DNA of 64,000 nucleotides. It comes from DASXTK01 sp050744325 (GTDB taxonomy: Bacteria > Actinomycetota > Acidimicrobiia > Acidimicrobiales > VFJN01). The stretch covers positions 47,718-111,717 of the forward strand of contig JBOGHK010000086.1 in NCBI GenBank assembly GCA_050744325.1. Reading direction: 5' to 3'. The position numbers and the translations under genes were made by a program. Every line of letters starts with the position of its first letter. Position 1 is the stretch's first letter. The notes under the pieces were generated by a model that saw nothing but the letters and a program-made list of their open reading frames with translations, did no database searches and was not told the DNA's origin. Positions 1 through 10,053 of this stretch are shown here, in pieces.

Positions 1-51
1 GGCGGGGCTGCCCTGACCCGCGCGAGCCTGGCGATCAGGCCAGCTTGACGC

Positions 52-549
52 TCAGTCGGCTTGGCGGACGGGTGTCTCGGGGAGCTTCGAGTCCACCTCG
101 TCCTCGGGCGCGTCGCCGGGCAGGGTGCCGAGGTGCTCCTCGATGCGGCGCAGCGAGGCCTCGATGCGCTCCCCGCCGTCCTTGGATTCCGCGCTGCCCT
201 TGTGGATGTAGAGAGCGGCCAGGACGACGAACGCGAACAGCTGGAGGAACTCGGATTGCCAGTTCTCCAGCGACGCCTGCCCGAAGGCGGCGACGAAGTC
301 GCCGACCTCCGCCGCTTGGCCGTGCTCCTGTTGTTGGTCGGTGAAGGTCTGCCACTCGGTGATGCCGTGGGCCACCCAGGTGGCGAAGAACAGCGTCATC
401 AGCCCGAGACCCAGGCCGAACTCGCGCCAGACGCTGCGTCCCGGGGTTCGCTCGTTCAAGATGCTCTTGGTCATCGACACGATCAGGAACGCAAGGGCAC
501 CCAGCGCCAGCAGCGCGGCGACCGCCATCATCCATCCTCCTGCGCTCAT
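52..549 (-). CDS. DUF6766-type small membrane protein
   Basis: The 165-residue product has three hydrophobic segments (about residues 7-27, 45-63 and 100-118) and a charged, probably cytoplasmic C-terminal tail. The second segment carries GLMTLFFATWVAHGITEWQ, which I recognise as typical of the DUF6766 family; no biochemical role is known for it. I chose the ATG at 549 because AGGAGG lies 7 nt upstream, although the frame stays open 12 codons further. It stands alone, with the VOC gene 114 bp upstream on the same strand. The family call is fairly sure; the function is unknown. Confidence 0.8.
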   Translation of the reverse strand: MSAGGWMMAVAALLALGALAFLIVSMTKSILNERTPGRSVWREFGLGLGLMTLFFATWVAHGITEWQTFTDQQQEHGQAAEVGDFVAAFGQASLENWQSEFLQLFAFVVLAALYIHKGSAESKDGGERIEASLRRIEEHLGTLPGDAPEDEVDSKLPETPVRQAD

Positions 550-662
550 GGGCTCCTCCTGACCGATCGTCGCGACGGCCGCCACCGACCGCGCGAAGCG
601 TCTGTGTCAGGGACCTACCCACAGGCAACAGAATCGAGCCACCGGCTGCTGGCCCTACCGGG

Positions 663-1079
663 TCATTCGCCGCGGTAGGTGCCGAAGCTCCAGAGGTTGC
701 CCTCAGGATCGCGGACCGTGAACCCCCGCGAGCCGTAGTCCTCGTCGACCAGGCCGCGCACGACCTCGGCGCCGGCCGCTGTGGCCTGAGTGAAAAGGGC
801 GTCAGGGTCGTCGCAGACCACGTAGACCGAGTCGTTGCCCGGTATGCGCTGGCCGAACGGCGAGTCGTCCTTCGCCGTGCTGCCGAACATGATCCCGCCG
901 CCGAGAGGCCACCGCATCTGGCCGTGCTCGATGATCGAGGGGTCGTCGTCCCGGGCGTAGGCAGCCTGCTCCTCGAAGCCGAAGGCGTCGACGAGGAACT
1001 TCATCGCCGCCCGAGCGTCGCGGTAGGTGAGGATCGGCCAGACGGTCGGTGAGGCGGGGTTGGGGTTGGTGCTGGTCAT
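663..1079 (-). CDS. VOC (glyoxalase/bleomycin-resistance fold) family protein
   Basis: This 138-residue protein has one vicinal-oxygen-chelate module pair: an N-terminal half starting PILTYRDARAAMKFLVDAFGFEE and a C-terminal half ending GFTVRDPEGNLWSFGTY. The DPEGNLW motif supplies the usual C-terminal metal or substrate contact, so it resembles PhnB/YdcJ-like VOC proteins. Its substrate cannot be read from sequence. It follows the AraC regulator with only 4 nt between them, so the two are almost certainly one transcript; the VOC protein may be the regulator's main target or act on the same small molecule. Confidence 0.85.
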   Translation of the reverse strand: MTSTNPNPASPTVWPILTYRDARAAMKFLVDAFGFEEQAAYARDDDPSIIEHGQMRWPLGGGIMFGSTAKDDSPFGQRIPGNDSVYVVCDDPDALFTQATAAGAEVVRGLVDEDYGSRGFTVRDPEGNLWSFGTYRGE

Positions 1080-1083
1080 CGGG

Positions 1084-1929
1084 TCATGGTGCGACGATCA
1101 GGTCGCCGGGGTCTTGGAAGGATGGAACATCCTCCTCGACCAGCAGACGGCCGGGCGGGCAGCCGGCCAGCTCGACGAAGTCGCGGGTGAGATGGGCCTG
1201 GTCGTAGTAGCCGCAGGTGGCCGCGACCTGCGCGATCGACACGAACGGCGGGCTGGCCTGCAACATCCGCCGCGCCCGCTCGAAGCGGACCACCCGAGCG
1301 GCGAGTTTGGGCGACAGGCCGAACTCGTCCTTGAAGCGCCGGGCGAGGTGCTGGCGGCTCCATCCGACGTCGTCGGCGATGTCGGCCACCGTGACATCCC
1401 CCGCCGACGCGACCAGCAGCTCCCACGAGCGCTGCAACTCGGCGGTCACCAGCTGGTCGCCGAGCAGCCGGCCGAAGACGTCGTCGCACGCTGCGAACCG
1501 GTCCCGCCAGGAGCCGACCGTCTGGAGCCGTTCCCAGAGCTCGGTCGCGACCGATCCGATGACGTCGTCGAGCTCGAGGGACAGGTTCCACAGCGCGGCG
1601 GCTGGCAGGCCGAGCAGCGAGCGGCACCCCACCGGCGTGAGCTCGATCTCGACGCCTTCCTGGTTGCCGTCGTGGGCGACCAGCGCGTGCGAGTCCTGCA
1701 GGCCCCCGACGACGCAGCGGTAGTGGCTGGGGGTCTGCGACGGGTCGGTCTGGGCGACCACGTCGATGTCGTCGCCGATGCTGACGATCAGCGTCATGTG
1801 CCGCGACGGGAGCCCCCGGTGCAGCCCGGGCGGGAAGCCCACGAGGCGGTACCCGACGTAGTGCTCGACGAACGGCGCAACGTGGGGCGCCGGCCGCCCG
1901 AGCAGATACTCGGTCTGCACCTCACCCAT
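1084..1929 (-). CDS. AraC-family transcriptional regulator
   Basis: A 281-residue cytoplasmic regulator. The N-terminal two thirds is an effector domain of the DUF6597 type (HYVGYRLVGFPPGLHRGLPS followed by a long beta-rich stretch). The C-terminal roughly 100 residues are an AraC double helix-turn-helix: VADIADDVGWSRQHLARRFK for the first and ISIAQVAATCGYYDQAHLTRDF-like sequence for the second. It is the first gene of a two-gene operon with the VOC protein. The ATG at 1929 lies 2 nt after a TACACAGAACGG element that also occurs elsewhere in the window, and there is no clear Shine-Dalgarno sequence, so the mRNA may be leaderless. The ligand is unknown. Confidence 0.9.
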   Translation of the reverse strand: MGEVQTEYLLGRPAPHVAPFVEHYVGYRLVGFPPGLHRGLPSRHMTLIVSIGDDIDVVAQTDPSQTPSHYRCVVGGLQDSHALVAHDGNQEGVEIELTPVGCRSLLGLPAAALWNLSLELDDVIGSVATELWERLQTVGSWRDRFAACDDVFGRLLGDQLVTAELQRSWELLVASAGDVTVADIADDVGWSRQHLARRFKDEFGLSPKLAARVVRFERARRMLQASPPFVSIAQVAATCGYYDQAHLTRDFVELAGCPPGRLLVEEDVPSFQDPGDLIVAP

Positions 1930-1930
1930 G

Positions 1931-1983
1931 CCGTTCTGTGTACTGGATCTCTACCGGAACCGCGACATCCCATACACCGAACG
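1931..1983. repeat. Inverted pair of the ATCC-n-n-TACACAGAACG element
   Basis: The minus-strand reading of 1931-1948 is ATCCAGTACACAGAACGG, and the plus strand at 1967-1983 reads ATCCCATACACCGAACG. The same element recurs at 9895-9912 (ATCCCGTACACAGAACGG), and its core ACACAGAACG recurs at 13171-13180. All copies are intergenic. One copy directly precedes the araC start codon, where TACACA is well placed as a -10 box of a leaderless promoter. It could equally be a short dispersed terminator-like repeat. Confidence 0.5.
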
Positions 1984-1997
1984 ATCGGAGGGGAGGC

Positions 1998-3527
1998 CTA
2001 GCAGTCGTCCTCGACGGCCGGGTCGCAGACCTCCCAGTCGGCCTCGTAGTCCTCGAAGTCGTTCCACCGGAACAGGTCGCCGGTGAACAGTCGATAGAGG
2101 ATGCCGCCTTCTTGTAGGTCCGACCGTTCGATCCCCTGGAACACCTGGAGGAACAGGTCGCTGAAGCTGCCCAGCGGGTCGATGTAGAACGCCCCGTCGC
2201 GCTCGACCACCACGATGCCGGGCTCGAGGTCGGAGAACAGCTCGCCGAGCTCGCGCAGGTCGGCTTCCTCCTCCTCGGACAGGTCGCCGAGGTCGCCGAC
2301 GTCGTCGGGGCAGACCCGGTTGGTGCCGAACTCGTCCTCGAACTCCACGGCCTCCTCTCCCGAGACCTCGATGCACCCGTCGGCGTAGGCCACGCTGGTC
2401 TCGCCTTCGAAGCTGTCGACGGTGATCCTGCCGGCCGTCGGTGTGACCCGGGTGCCTTCCGCCACCGAGCTGCTGTCGAACTCGAGCCCGTCGACGGTGA
2501 TGTCGACGCCCTCCTCCGCTCGGAAGTCCTCGATGTCGGCCTGGGCGTCCTCCAGGAACAGCGGGGCGTAGACGTGCAGGGCGCGCATCTGGTCGGGCGG
2601 CAACAGGGCGATCATCCGCTCCAGGTCCAGGTCGGCCGCAGCCTCGGCGAACTGGCGCACGGCGTCCTCGGCGCTGGGCGCGCCCTGGGGCGTGACGCCG
2701 GCGGTGAGGTCGGGGAGGGCGTAGCCGGCGTCGCGCCGGGCGTACTCGGCGATCGTGAAGAACAGGCTGAGGTGCCAGCGGTCGTCGGTCTCGGTCGCGA
2801 CGAAGAAGAGGCCGTCGTCGGCGTCGACCTGGCTCTCGTCCTCGGTCGCTTCGATGTCGACCTCGCCGCCGTTGGCCTCGATCAGGTCGTTCAGCACGTC
2901 GCCGATCGGCACCGCCTCGGGAACGCTGCGGAACCGGAACACGCCGCCGGTGACCGTGATCTCAGCCATGCCGCTCGTCAGCTCGGTGGTGTTGGTCTCC
3001 AGGCCCTCGACGTCGAGCTCGAAGCCGGGGACGTCGCCGAGGTCCATGTCCGTGGTCAGCCCGAGCCGGCTCAACTCGGACTCGAGCCGCTGGACGAATG
3101 GAAGCATCACGTCGCGTTCGGCCGGGTCGAGCATCTCCAGCACGCCGATGAGGTCCTCGTCGGCGAGGGCGTCGAAGAACCGGGTCGCCGCCTCCTCGGG
3201 GGATGCGGCACCGGTCTGGCCGCCAGCGCGCAGGTTGACGACGGCGAACCCGCCCGCAAGCACGGCGAGCACCACCACCAGCGAGATCAGCAGGCCACGG
3301 CCGCCACCGCCTCCATGGGTGACTCGTCGACCATCCGTCGGGGGCGGCGCGTAGCTCGGCATCGGTCGGCCGGTGGGCTGGCCAATGGGCATCTGCCAGC
3401 CGGGGGGTGGCGGCGCGCCCGCGGGCGGATGCGCCACGGGAGGGGGTGGTGGCGGAGGAGGAGGTGGGAGTGGAGGAGCGTGCGGCGCCGGAGGCCGCGG
3501 GTCATCGGGGTTCGGGTACCAGCTCAT
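1998..3527 (-). CDS. Single-pass membrane protein with proline-rich cytoplasmic tail
   Basis: The 509-residue protein starts with about 75 proline-rich residues (WYPNPDDPRPPAPHAPPLPP and a run of ten prolines), followed by one hydrophobic anchor (GLLISLVVVLAVLAGGFAVVN). The roughly 400-residue acidic remainder is probably extracytoplasmic. Two similar segments (ASPEEAATRFFDALADEDLIGVL and APSAEDAVRQFAEAAADLDL) suggest a duplicated NTF2-like unit. Such layouts occur in actinobacterial envelope proteins of unknown role. I chose the ATG at 3527 because AAGGCGG lies 5 nt upstream; a TTG at 3542 is possible. The start overlaps the end of the upstream membrane-protein gene by 26 bp, so translation is likely coupled. 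Confidence 0.7.
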   Translation of the reverse strand: MSWYPNPDDPRPPAPHAPPLPPPPPPPPPPVAHPPAGAPPPPGWQMPIGQPTGRPMPSYAPPPTDGRRVTHGGGGGRGLLISLVVVLAVLAGGFAVVNLRAGGQTGAASPEEAATRFFDALADEDLIGVLEMLDPAERDVMLPFVQRLESELSRLGLTTDMDLGDVPGFELDVEGLETNTTELTSGMAEITVTGGVFRFRSVPEAVPIGDVLNDLIEANGGEVDIEATEDESQVDADDGLFFVATETDDRWHLSLFFTIAEYARRDAGYALPDLTAGVTPQGAPSAEDAVRQFAEAAADLDLERMIALLPPDQMRALHVYAPLFLEDAQADIEDFRAEEGVDITVDGLEFDSSSVAEGTRVTPTAGRITVDSFEGETSVAYADGCIEVSGEEAVEFEDEFGTNRVCPDDVGDLGDLSEEEEADLRELGELFSDLEPGIVVVERDGAFYIDPLGSFSDLFLQVFQGIERSDLQEGGILYRLFTGDLFRWNDFEDYEADWEVCDPAVEDDC

Positions 3528-3921
3528 GTCGTCCGCCTTCAACGAGTTCGAGTATTGCCCCCGCGACGACCGCGGCCGCGGCGATCAGGACGGCCCGGAC
3601 CCCGACGAGGGTGGGCACATCGGTCTGCTCCAGGCTGAACGCGGTGGCGAGGCCCAACAGACCGGTGGTCAGGGCCAGCAGCGCGCCGATCCGGGGACGG
3701 TGCAGCAGCACCGCGAGCCAGCACAGCGTGGCCGCCAACGGCACCACGTACCACGCCAGCGCGAAGGCCCGATGGACCCCGGACTCGAGCACGTCCAAGG
3801 TGCGGGCGGCGTCGATCAGCTCGAAGCCGTTGCGTTCGCGCTGGCCCGTGCGGATCCAGGGGAGGAACCCGGCGACCGCCTCGACCGCCAACCCTGCCAG
3901 CATCATCACCCGCCCGACCAT
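3502..3921 (-). CDS. Small four-helix membrane protein, function unknown
   Basis: A 139-residue integral membrane protein with four predicted helices (about residues 5-20, 52-72, 78-95 and 105-125) joined by short charged loops. The first loop contains PWIRTGQRERNGFELI, a pattern seen in small actinobacterial membrane proteins without a named role. Its 3' end overlaps the following proline-rich membrane protein by 26 bp, so the two are probably co-translated and may act together in the envelope. An internal ATG at 3906 is an alternative start. I do not recognise a family. Confidence 0.65.
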   Translation of the reverse strand: MVGRVMMLAGLAVEAVAGFLPWIRTGQRERNGFELIDAARTLDVLESGVHRAFALAWYVVPLAATLCWLAVLLHRPRIGALLALTTGLLGLATAFSLEQTDVPTLVGVRAVLIAAAAVVAGAILELVEGGRHELVPEPR

Positions 3922-3959
3922 CGGCGCTCAGACTACGACTGTTGGTCGCTCTGTCCCGG

Positions 3960-5138
3960 TCACCCCACCGGCCCGACCGCGGGTTCGCCGCCGACCGCCG
4001 TGAGCGCCACCACTGGCTCGCCCGGCCGGTAGGCGAGGTGGGTGTAGGACGGCGCGTCGAGCACGACGAAGTCCGCCGCGGCGCCGACGGTGAGTCGGCC
4101 GATGTCGTCACGGCGCAGCGCGGCGGCGCCGCCCCGCGTCGCCGCAAGCACCGCCTCCTCGATGGTCAGCCCCATCTCGCGCACCGCCAGCGCGATGCAC
4201 AGCGGCATCGAGGTGCTGTAACTGGAGCCCGGGTTGCAGTTGGTGGCCACCGCGACGGTGACGCCGGCGTCGAGCAGGCGCCGCGCGTTCGGGTAGGGCT
4301 GGCGGGTCGAGAACTCGGTGAGCGGCAGCAGCGTCGCCACCGTGCCCGCAGTGGCGAGCGCGTCGACGTCCTCGTCGGTGAGGAACGTGCAGTGGTCGGC
4401 GGACGCGCAGCCGAGCTCGGCTGCGAGCTGAGCGCCCGGCCCCGGCCCGAGCTGGTTCGCGTGCAGGCGGAGGCCGAGCCCCAGCGCCTCGCCGGCCAGG
4501 AGGACCGCGCGGCACTGGTCGGCATCGAAGGCCCCCTGCTCGCAGAACGCGTCCACCCACCGTGCCGACCCGGCGACGAGGGGAAGGATCGCGTCGCAGA
4601 CGTGGTCGATGTAGTCGTCGGCCGTGGTGAACTCCGGCGGGACGACGTGGGCGGCGAGCACCGTGGCCTCCGTGGTGTGCTCCGTGGCCAGCCGCAGCAG
4701 CCGGTGCTCGTCGGGTGCGGTGAGGCCGTAGCCCGACTTGATCTCGACGGTCGTCACCCCGGCGGCGTACGCGGCCCGTCGCCGTTCGGCGAGCCCGCGG
4801 CGCAGCTCCTCGTCGGAGGCGGCGCGGGTCGCGGCGACGGTCAGCGCGATCCCGCCGGCCTCGTAGGGCTGGCCGGCCATCCGGGCGACGAACTCCTCGG
4901 AGCGGTCGCCGGCGAACACCAGGTGGGTGTGGCAGTCGACGAACCCCGGCATGACGCAGCGACCGGCGGCGTCGATGTGTCGGTCGCAAGCGGGCGTCGG
5001 CCCTCGGCCCACGGCCACCACCCGACCGGCCTCGGCCACCAGCCAGCCGCCCTCGATCCGGCCGAGCGGCCCGTGGCCGAGGGCCGGATCGTTGGTGACC
5101 AGCAACCCGATATCGCCGACCAGCACGCTCGTGGTCAC
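3960..5138 (-). CDS. hutI: Imidazolonepropionase
   Basis: HutI hydrolyses 4-imidazolone-5-propionate to N-formimino-L-glutamate, the third step of histidine degradation, in the cytoplasm. The 392-residue protein has the amidohydrolase TIM barrel with FVDCHTHLVFAGDRSEEF (metal-binding His70 and His72), EIKSGYGL and ATNCNPGSS, all standard for this enzyme, and its length is normal. The GTG start at 5138 overlaps the hutF stop (GTGA) and has GGAGAGG upstream. It is the last gene of hutU-hutF-hutI. Confidence 0.95.
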   Translation of the reverse strand: MTTSVLVGDIGLLVTNDPALGHGPLGRIEGGWLVAEAGRVVAVGRGPTPACDRHIDAAGRCVMPGFVDCHTHLVFAGDRSEEFVARMAGQPYEAGGIALTVAATRAASDEELRRGLAERRRAAYAAGVTTVEIKSGYGLTAPDEHRLLRLATEHTTEATVLAAHVVPPEFTTADDYIDHVCDAILPLVAGSARWVDAFCEQGAFDADQCRAVLLAGEALGLGLRLHANQLGPGPGAQLAAELGCASADHCTFLTDEDVDALATAGTVATLLPLTEFSTRQPYPNARRLLDAGVTVAVATNCNPGSSYSTSMPLCIALAVREMGLTIEEAVLAATRGGAAALRRDDIGRLTVGAAADFVVLDAPSYTHLAYRPGEPVVALTAVGGEPAVGPVG

Positions 5139-6514
5139 TGCCTCTCCAGATCCGTAGATACCCAGGGCCCAGAACCAGAGGTGACCGCGGTCAGCTCGGC
5201 GACGACGTCGAGGTCGACGTGGTTCCCGTCCTGCACGACGAACCGCCCGCCGACCATCACCTGGTCGACGTCGCCGGCGGTCGCAGCGAACACCGCAGCG
5301 TCTACGGCCGTCCGCCGGTCGGTGCCCGCCAGGCGGACCGAGTCGAGTCGCAAGGCCACCAGATCGGCCAGCGCACCCGGGGCCAGCCGTCCGCCTTCGG
5401 GCCAGCCCAGGCTGCGGTACCCGCTAGCCGTCGCCGCCTCCAGCAGCTGGGCAGGTGCGTGGATGCCCCGGCGCCCGGTCGCCAGGCGCTGGTGCAGCTC
5501 GACCTCCCGCGCCTCGACCAGCACGTCGATCACAGCGTGGGAGTCGGTGCCGACCGCAAGCCCGCACCCTGCCGCGGCGAGCGCCTCGGATGGCCCGATG
5601 CCGTCGGCGAGGTCGCGCTCGGTCGTCGGGCACAGGCACACCGTGGCCCCGGCGGCTCCCAAGCCAGCCACGTCCTCGGGGTCGAGGTGGGTCGCGTGCA
5701 CCGCCGTGACCTGGGTATCGAGCACGCCGGCCCTGGCCAGCAGCGCTGTCGGGCTGCACCCGTACGCGGCGTGGCACGCAGCGTTCTCGGCGGGCTGCTC
5801 GGACAGGTGGACGTGCAGCACGCTGCCTCGGTCCCGCGCCCAGCCGGCCACGACCGCCATCGCGTCGGGATCGACGGCCCGGACCGAGTGGATCCCCGCC
5901 GCGAATCGTGACCGCGGCCCGTCGGCACGGCGGCTGGCCCGGGACGCCCACCGGTCGGCGTCGTCGTCGCCGAACCGCTGTTGCGCACCCTCCAAAGGCT
6001 GGTCGATGCCGCCGTGCAGGTAGCAGGTATCGATCAGCGTCAGCCGGATGCCGACGTCCTGGGCTGCGGCGACCAGCGCGTCGCCCATCGCGCTCGGCGG
6101 GGCGTACGGCGCGCCGCCCCGGTCGTGGTGGAGGTAGTGGAACTCGCCGACACAGGTGATCCCGGCCAGCAGCATCTCGCCGTAGGTCGCGCGGGCGATC
6201 CGGTACAGGCCCTCGGGATCGAGCCGGTCGACCAGGTCGTACATCGCCGCCCGCCACGACCAGAACGACCCCGCCGACCGTTCGGTGCGGCCCCGCAGCA
6301 TGCGCTGGAAGGCGTGGCTGTGGGCGTTGGCCAGCCCCGGCAGGGTCAGCCCGCGGAGCGCCACTGCCCCGTCGGGCGGTCGTGCCACCCCTGAGCGGAG
6401 GGCAAAGATCCGGTCGCCGTCCACACTGATCAGCACGCCGGCTTCGGCCTCCGCATCGGCCCCGGCACCTGCGCCGCCGCCCAGCCACGCCAGCTCGCAC
6501 CACAGCTCGGTCAC
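5135..6514 (-). CDS. hutF: Formimidoylglutamate deiminase
   Basis: HutF deiminates N-formimino-L-glutamate to N-formyl-L-glutamate and ammonia, which marks the five-step histidine pathway that ends with a deformylase (HutG, not in this window). The zinc-dependent amidohydrolase signature ANAHSHAFQRMLRGRTE is near residue 60, with later metal ligands in HVHLSEQP and the aspartate of VGTDSHAVID. I chose the GTG at 6514 (459 residues), which fits the family's roughly 450; a TTG at 6592 would add 26 low-complexity residues. It sits between hutU and hutI and overlaps hutI by 4 bp. Confidence 0.93.
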   Translation of the reverse strand: MTELWCELAWLGGGAGAGADAEAEAGVLISVDGDRIFALRSGVARPPDGAVALRGLTLPGLANAHSHAFQRMLRGRTERSAGSFWSWRAAMYDLVDRLDPEGLYRIARATYGEMLLAGITCVGEFHYLHHDRGGAPYAPPSAMGDALVAAAQDVGIRLTLIDTCYLHGGIDQPLEGAQQRFGDDDADRWASRASRRADGPRSRFAAGIHSVRAVDPDAMAVVAGWARDRGSVLHVHLSEQPAENAACHAAYGCSPTALLARAGVLDTQVTAVHATHLDPEDVAGLGAAGATVCLCPTTERDLADGIGPSEALAAAGCGLAVGTDSHAVIDVLVEAREVELHQRLATGRRGIHAPAQLLEAATASGYRSLGWPEGGRLAPGALADLVALRLDSVRLAGTDRRTAVDAAVFAATAGDVDQVMVGGRFVVQDGNHVDLDVVAELTAVTSGSGPWVSTDLERQ

Positions 6515-6610
6515 GCTCTGGCCCGTCCGTCGCGCGCCGCCGCCCTCCTCGGCCGCGCCGCCGTCCTCGGCTGGCCGGCGTGGTGGACGCAAAGGTTCGT
6601 GGTCACGGCA

Positions 6611-8269
<1,659 letters not shown>

Positions 8270-8273
8270 GAGT

Positions 8274-8286
8274 TGGTATGAGACCA
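8274..8286. promoter_or_regulatory. Possible hut operator in the hutU-hutH divergent gap
   Basis: The 13-bp imperfect palindrome TGGTATGAGACCA (arms TGGT/ACCA around TGA) lies in the only space available for regulating both hut transcription units. It is loosely like HutC-type (GntR) operators. No hut regulator gene is adjacent, so the protein that would bind is unknown. This is an inference from symmetry and position only. Confidence 0.3.
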
Positions 8287-8305
8287 CCATGAACCCGAGG
8301 TGTCC

Positions 8306-9844
8306 ATGAAGCCTGCGAGGCCCCTGCCGCTCGACGGACCTGGGGTGACGGTCGACCAGGTGGTCGCCGTCGCCCGCCGGAACGAGCCCGTGGAGCTGAC
8401 CCCGGCGGCGATCGACCGGATGGAAGCCAGCCGGGCGGTGGTCGACGATCCCGAGGCGGGCCTGCGCTACGGCATCTCGACCGGTTTCGGTGCACTGGCC
8501 ACCGTGGCGATCCCCGAGAACCAGCGGGCGGCACTGCAGGTCGCGCTGATCCGGTCCCACGCCGCGGGGATGGGACCGCCCGTCGAGGACGAGGTCGTGC
8601 GGGCGATGACGTTCCTCCGGGCACGGACGCTAGCGATGGGTGCGAGCGGCGCCCGCCCCGACGTGGCCCAGGGATTGGTCGACCTGCTCAACGCCGGGAT
8701 CACACCCCGCGTGCCCGAGTATGGCTCGCTGGGCGCCAGCGGCGACCTGGCCCCACTCGCCCACGTTGCGTTGACGCTCCTCGGCGAAGGCGAGGTCGAC
8801 CACTACGGCCAGCTGCGTCCGGCCGCGGCTGCGCTGCGGGACGCCCGGATCGCGCCGCTGGTGCTCTCGCAGAAGGAAGGCCTGGCGCTGACCAACGGCA
8901 CCGACGGCAGCCTCGGGATGCTCTGCCTGGCCTGCCACGATGCCGCCCACCTGCTGCGGATCGCCGACGTCGTCGCCGCGCTCACCGCCGAGGGTCTGCT
9001 CGCGACCGATCGGCCGTATGCCGCCGACCTGCAGGCGCTCCGGCCCCATCCGGGCCAGGCCGTCAGCGCCGCGAACTTGAGGTGCATGCTGGCGGCGTCG
9101 CCGATCGTCGCGAGCCACCGCGAGGACGATCCCCGGGTGCAGGACGCCTACTCGATCCGCTGCACGCCCCAGGTCCACGGCGCGGCCCGTGACACACTCG
9201 CCTTCGCCGTGGCCGTGGTGGATCGGGAGCTGGCGTCGGCCATCGACAACCCGCTGGTACTGGCAGACGGCCGCGTCGAATCCTGCGGGAACTTCCACGG
9301 TGCGCCGCTCGGCTACGCGGCGGACTTCCTGGCGATCGCCCTCGCCGATACCGGCGCGATCGCCGAGCGGCGGACCGACCGGCTGCTGGACCCGGCCCGC
9401 TCGCACGGCCTGCCGCCGTTCCTCGCCGAGCAGCCGGGCGTGGACAGCGGGCTGATGATCGCCCACTACACGGCGGCTGCGCTCTGCGAGGAGAACCGGC
9501 GCCTGGCCGCGCCGGCCAGCGTCGATTCGTTGCCGACCTCGGCGATGCAGGAGGACCACGTGTCGATGGGGTGGAACGCGGCCCGTAAGCTGCGGCGGGT
9601 GCTGGCCAACCTGGGCCGCATCCTGGCGGTCGAGCTGGTGGCCGCGGCCCGCGGGGTCGAGCTGCGGGCGCCGCTGGCACCCGCCGCGGCGTCCGGGGCG
9701 GTGATCCGCGTGCTGCGCGAGCGGGTCCCGGGGATGGGACCGGACCGCTTCGTCGCCCCTGAGCTGGCGGCGGCAGAGGACCTCGTGTGGTCCGACGAAC
9801 TGGGTGAGGCCGTGCGCGCGGCGACCGGGACCGAGCTCGGGTGA
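8306..9844 (+). CDS. hutH: Histidine ammonia-lyase
   Basis: HutH deaminates L-histidine to urocanate, the first step of the pathway. The 512-residue protein has the MIO-forming triad in GSLGASGDLAPLAH (Ala144-Ser145-Gly146), the catalytic tyrosine in YGISTGFG (Tyr55), and QEDHVSMGWNAARKL near the C-terminus. I chose ATG 8306 with GAGG 6 nt upstream; GTG 8300 is also possible. It is transcribed away from hutU-hutF-hutI and is followed by strong inverted repeats that probably end its transcript. Confidence 0.95.
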   Translation: MKPARPLPLDGPGVTVDQVVAVARRNEPVELTPAAIDRMEASRAVVDDPEAGLRYGISTGFGALATVAIPENQRAALQVALIRSHAAGMGPPVEDEVVRAMTFLRARTLAMGASGARPDVAQGLVDLLNAGITPRVPEYGSLGASGDLAPLAHVALTLLGEGEVDHYGQLRPAAAALRDARIAPLVLSQKEGLALTNGTDGSLGMLCLACHDAAHLLRIADVVAALTAEGLLATDRPYAADLQALRPHPGQAVSAANLRCMLAASPIVASHREDDPRVQDAYSIRCTPQVHGAARDTLAFAVAVVDRELASAIDNPLVLADGRVESCGNFHGAPLGYAADFLAIALADTGAIAERRTDRLLDPARSHGLPPFLAEQPGVDSGLMIAHYTAAALCEENRRLAAPASVDSLPTSAMQEDHVSMGWNAARKLRRVLANLGRILAVELVAAARGVELRAPLAPAAASGAVIRVLRERVPGMGPDRFVAPELAAAEDLVWSDELGEAVRAATGTELG

Positions 9845-9861
9845 GCGGAACCGAGCCCCTT

Positions 9862-9912
9862 CCGTTCTGTGCCCGAGACCCCGGCGTTCGCCGGATCCCG
9901 TACACAGAACGG
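9862..9912. terminator. Nested inverted repeat behind hutH
   Basis: Perfect 9-bp arms CCGTTCTGT (9862-9870) and ACAGAACGG (9904-9912) enclose a second perfect hairpin, CCGGCG-TT-CGCCGG (9881-9894). It starts 18 nt after the hutH stop. There is no T-tract, as is common for actinobacterial terminators. The right arm is also a copy of the dispersed TACACAGAACGG element, so it could have another or an additional role. Confidence 0.6.
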
Positions 9913-9936
9913 ACACGGAAGGAGCTCCGGAGGAGC

Positions 9937-9989
9937 GAGGACGACCGGTAGGGCGGGTTCCCGCCGCACTCGCCGCACCGGTCGTCCTC
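9937..9989. terminator. Second strong inverted repeat between hutH and the small HTH gene
   Basis: Perfect 13-bp arms GAGGACGACCGGT (9937-9949) and ACCGGTCGTCCTC (9977-9989) enclose an inner GGCGGG-TT-CCCGCC hairpin (9952-9965). It lies between the convergent ends of hutH and the small helix-turn-helix gene, so a bidirectional terminator is the simplest reading. The arms are unusually long for that role. Confidence 0.6.
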
Positions 9990-10027
9990 TCTGCGACCAT
10001 CATGCGCCGGGACTCAGCCGGCGGCAT

Positions 10028-10043
10028 CAGTAGCGGGGTACTG
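10028..10043. promoter_or_regulatory. CAGTA-N6-TACTG palindrome, copy A
   Basis: CAGTAGCGGGGTACTG is a 16-bp palindrome; with flanking bases the arms become TCAGTA/TACTGA. It lies 10 bp past the stop of the small helix-turn-helix gene. The same arms with the same spacing occur at 10320-10335 on the gene's other side. Confidence 0.45.
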
Positions 10044-10053
10044 AATCCGCGCG

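Noticed and set aside
4259..4272. TGACGCCGGCGTCG, one base off the island operator
   Set aside because: It is inside the hutI coding region, fails the last base of the GTCA arm and is not near a start codon; chance in G+C-rich coding DNA.
3942..6023. Very long plus-strand open frame (about 690 codons) opposite hutI and hutF
   Set aside because: Product is Arg/Gly/Pro/His-rich with no recognisable domain and lies antisense to two clear enzymes; typical shadow frame in high-G+C DNA.
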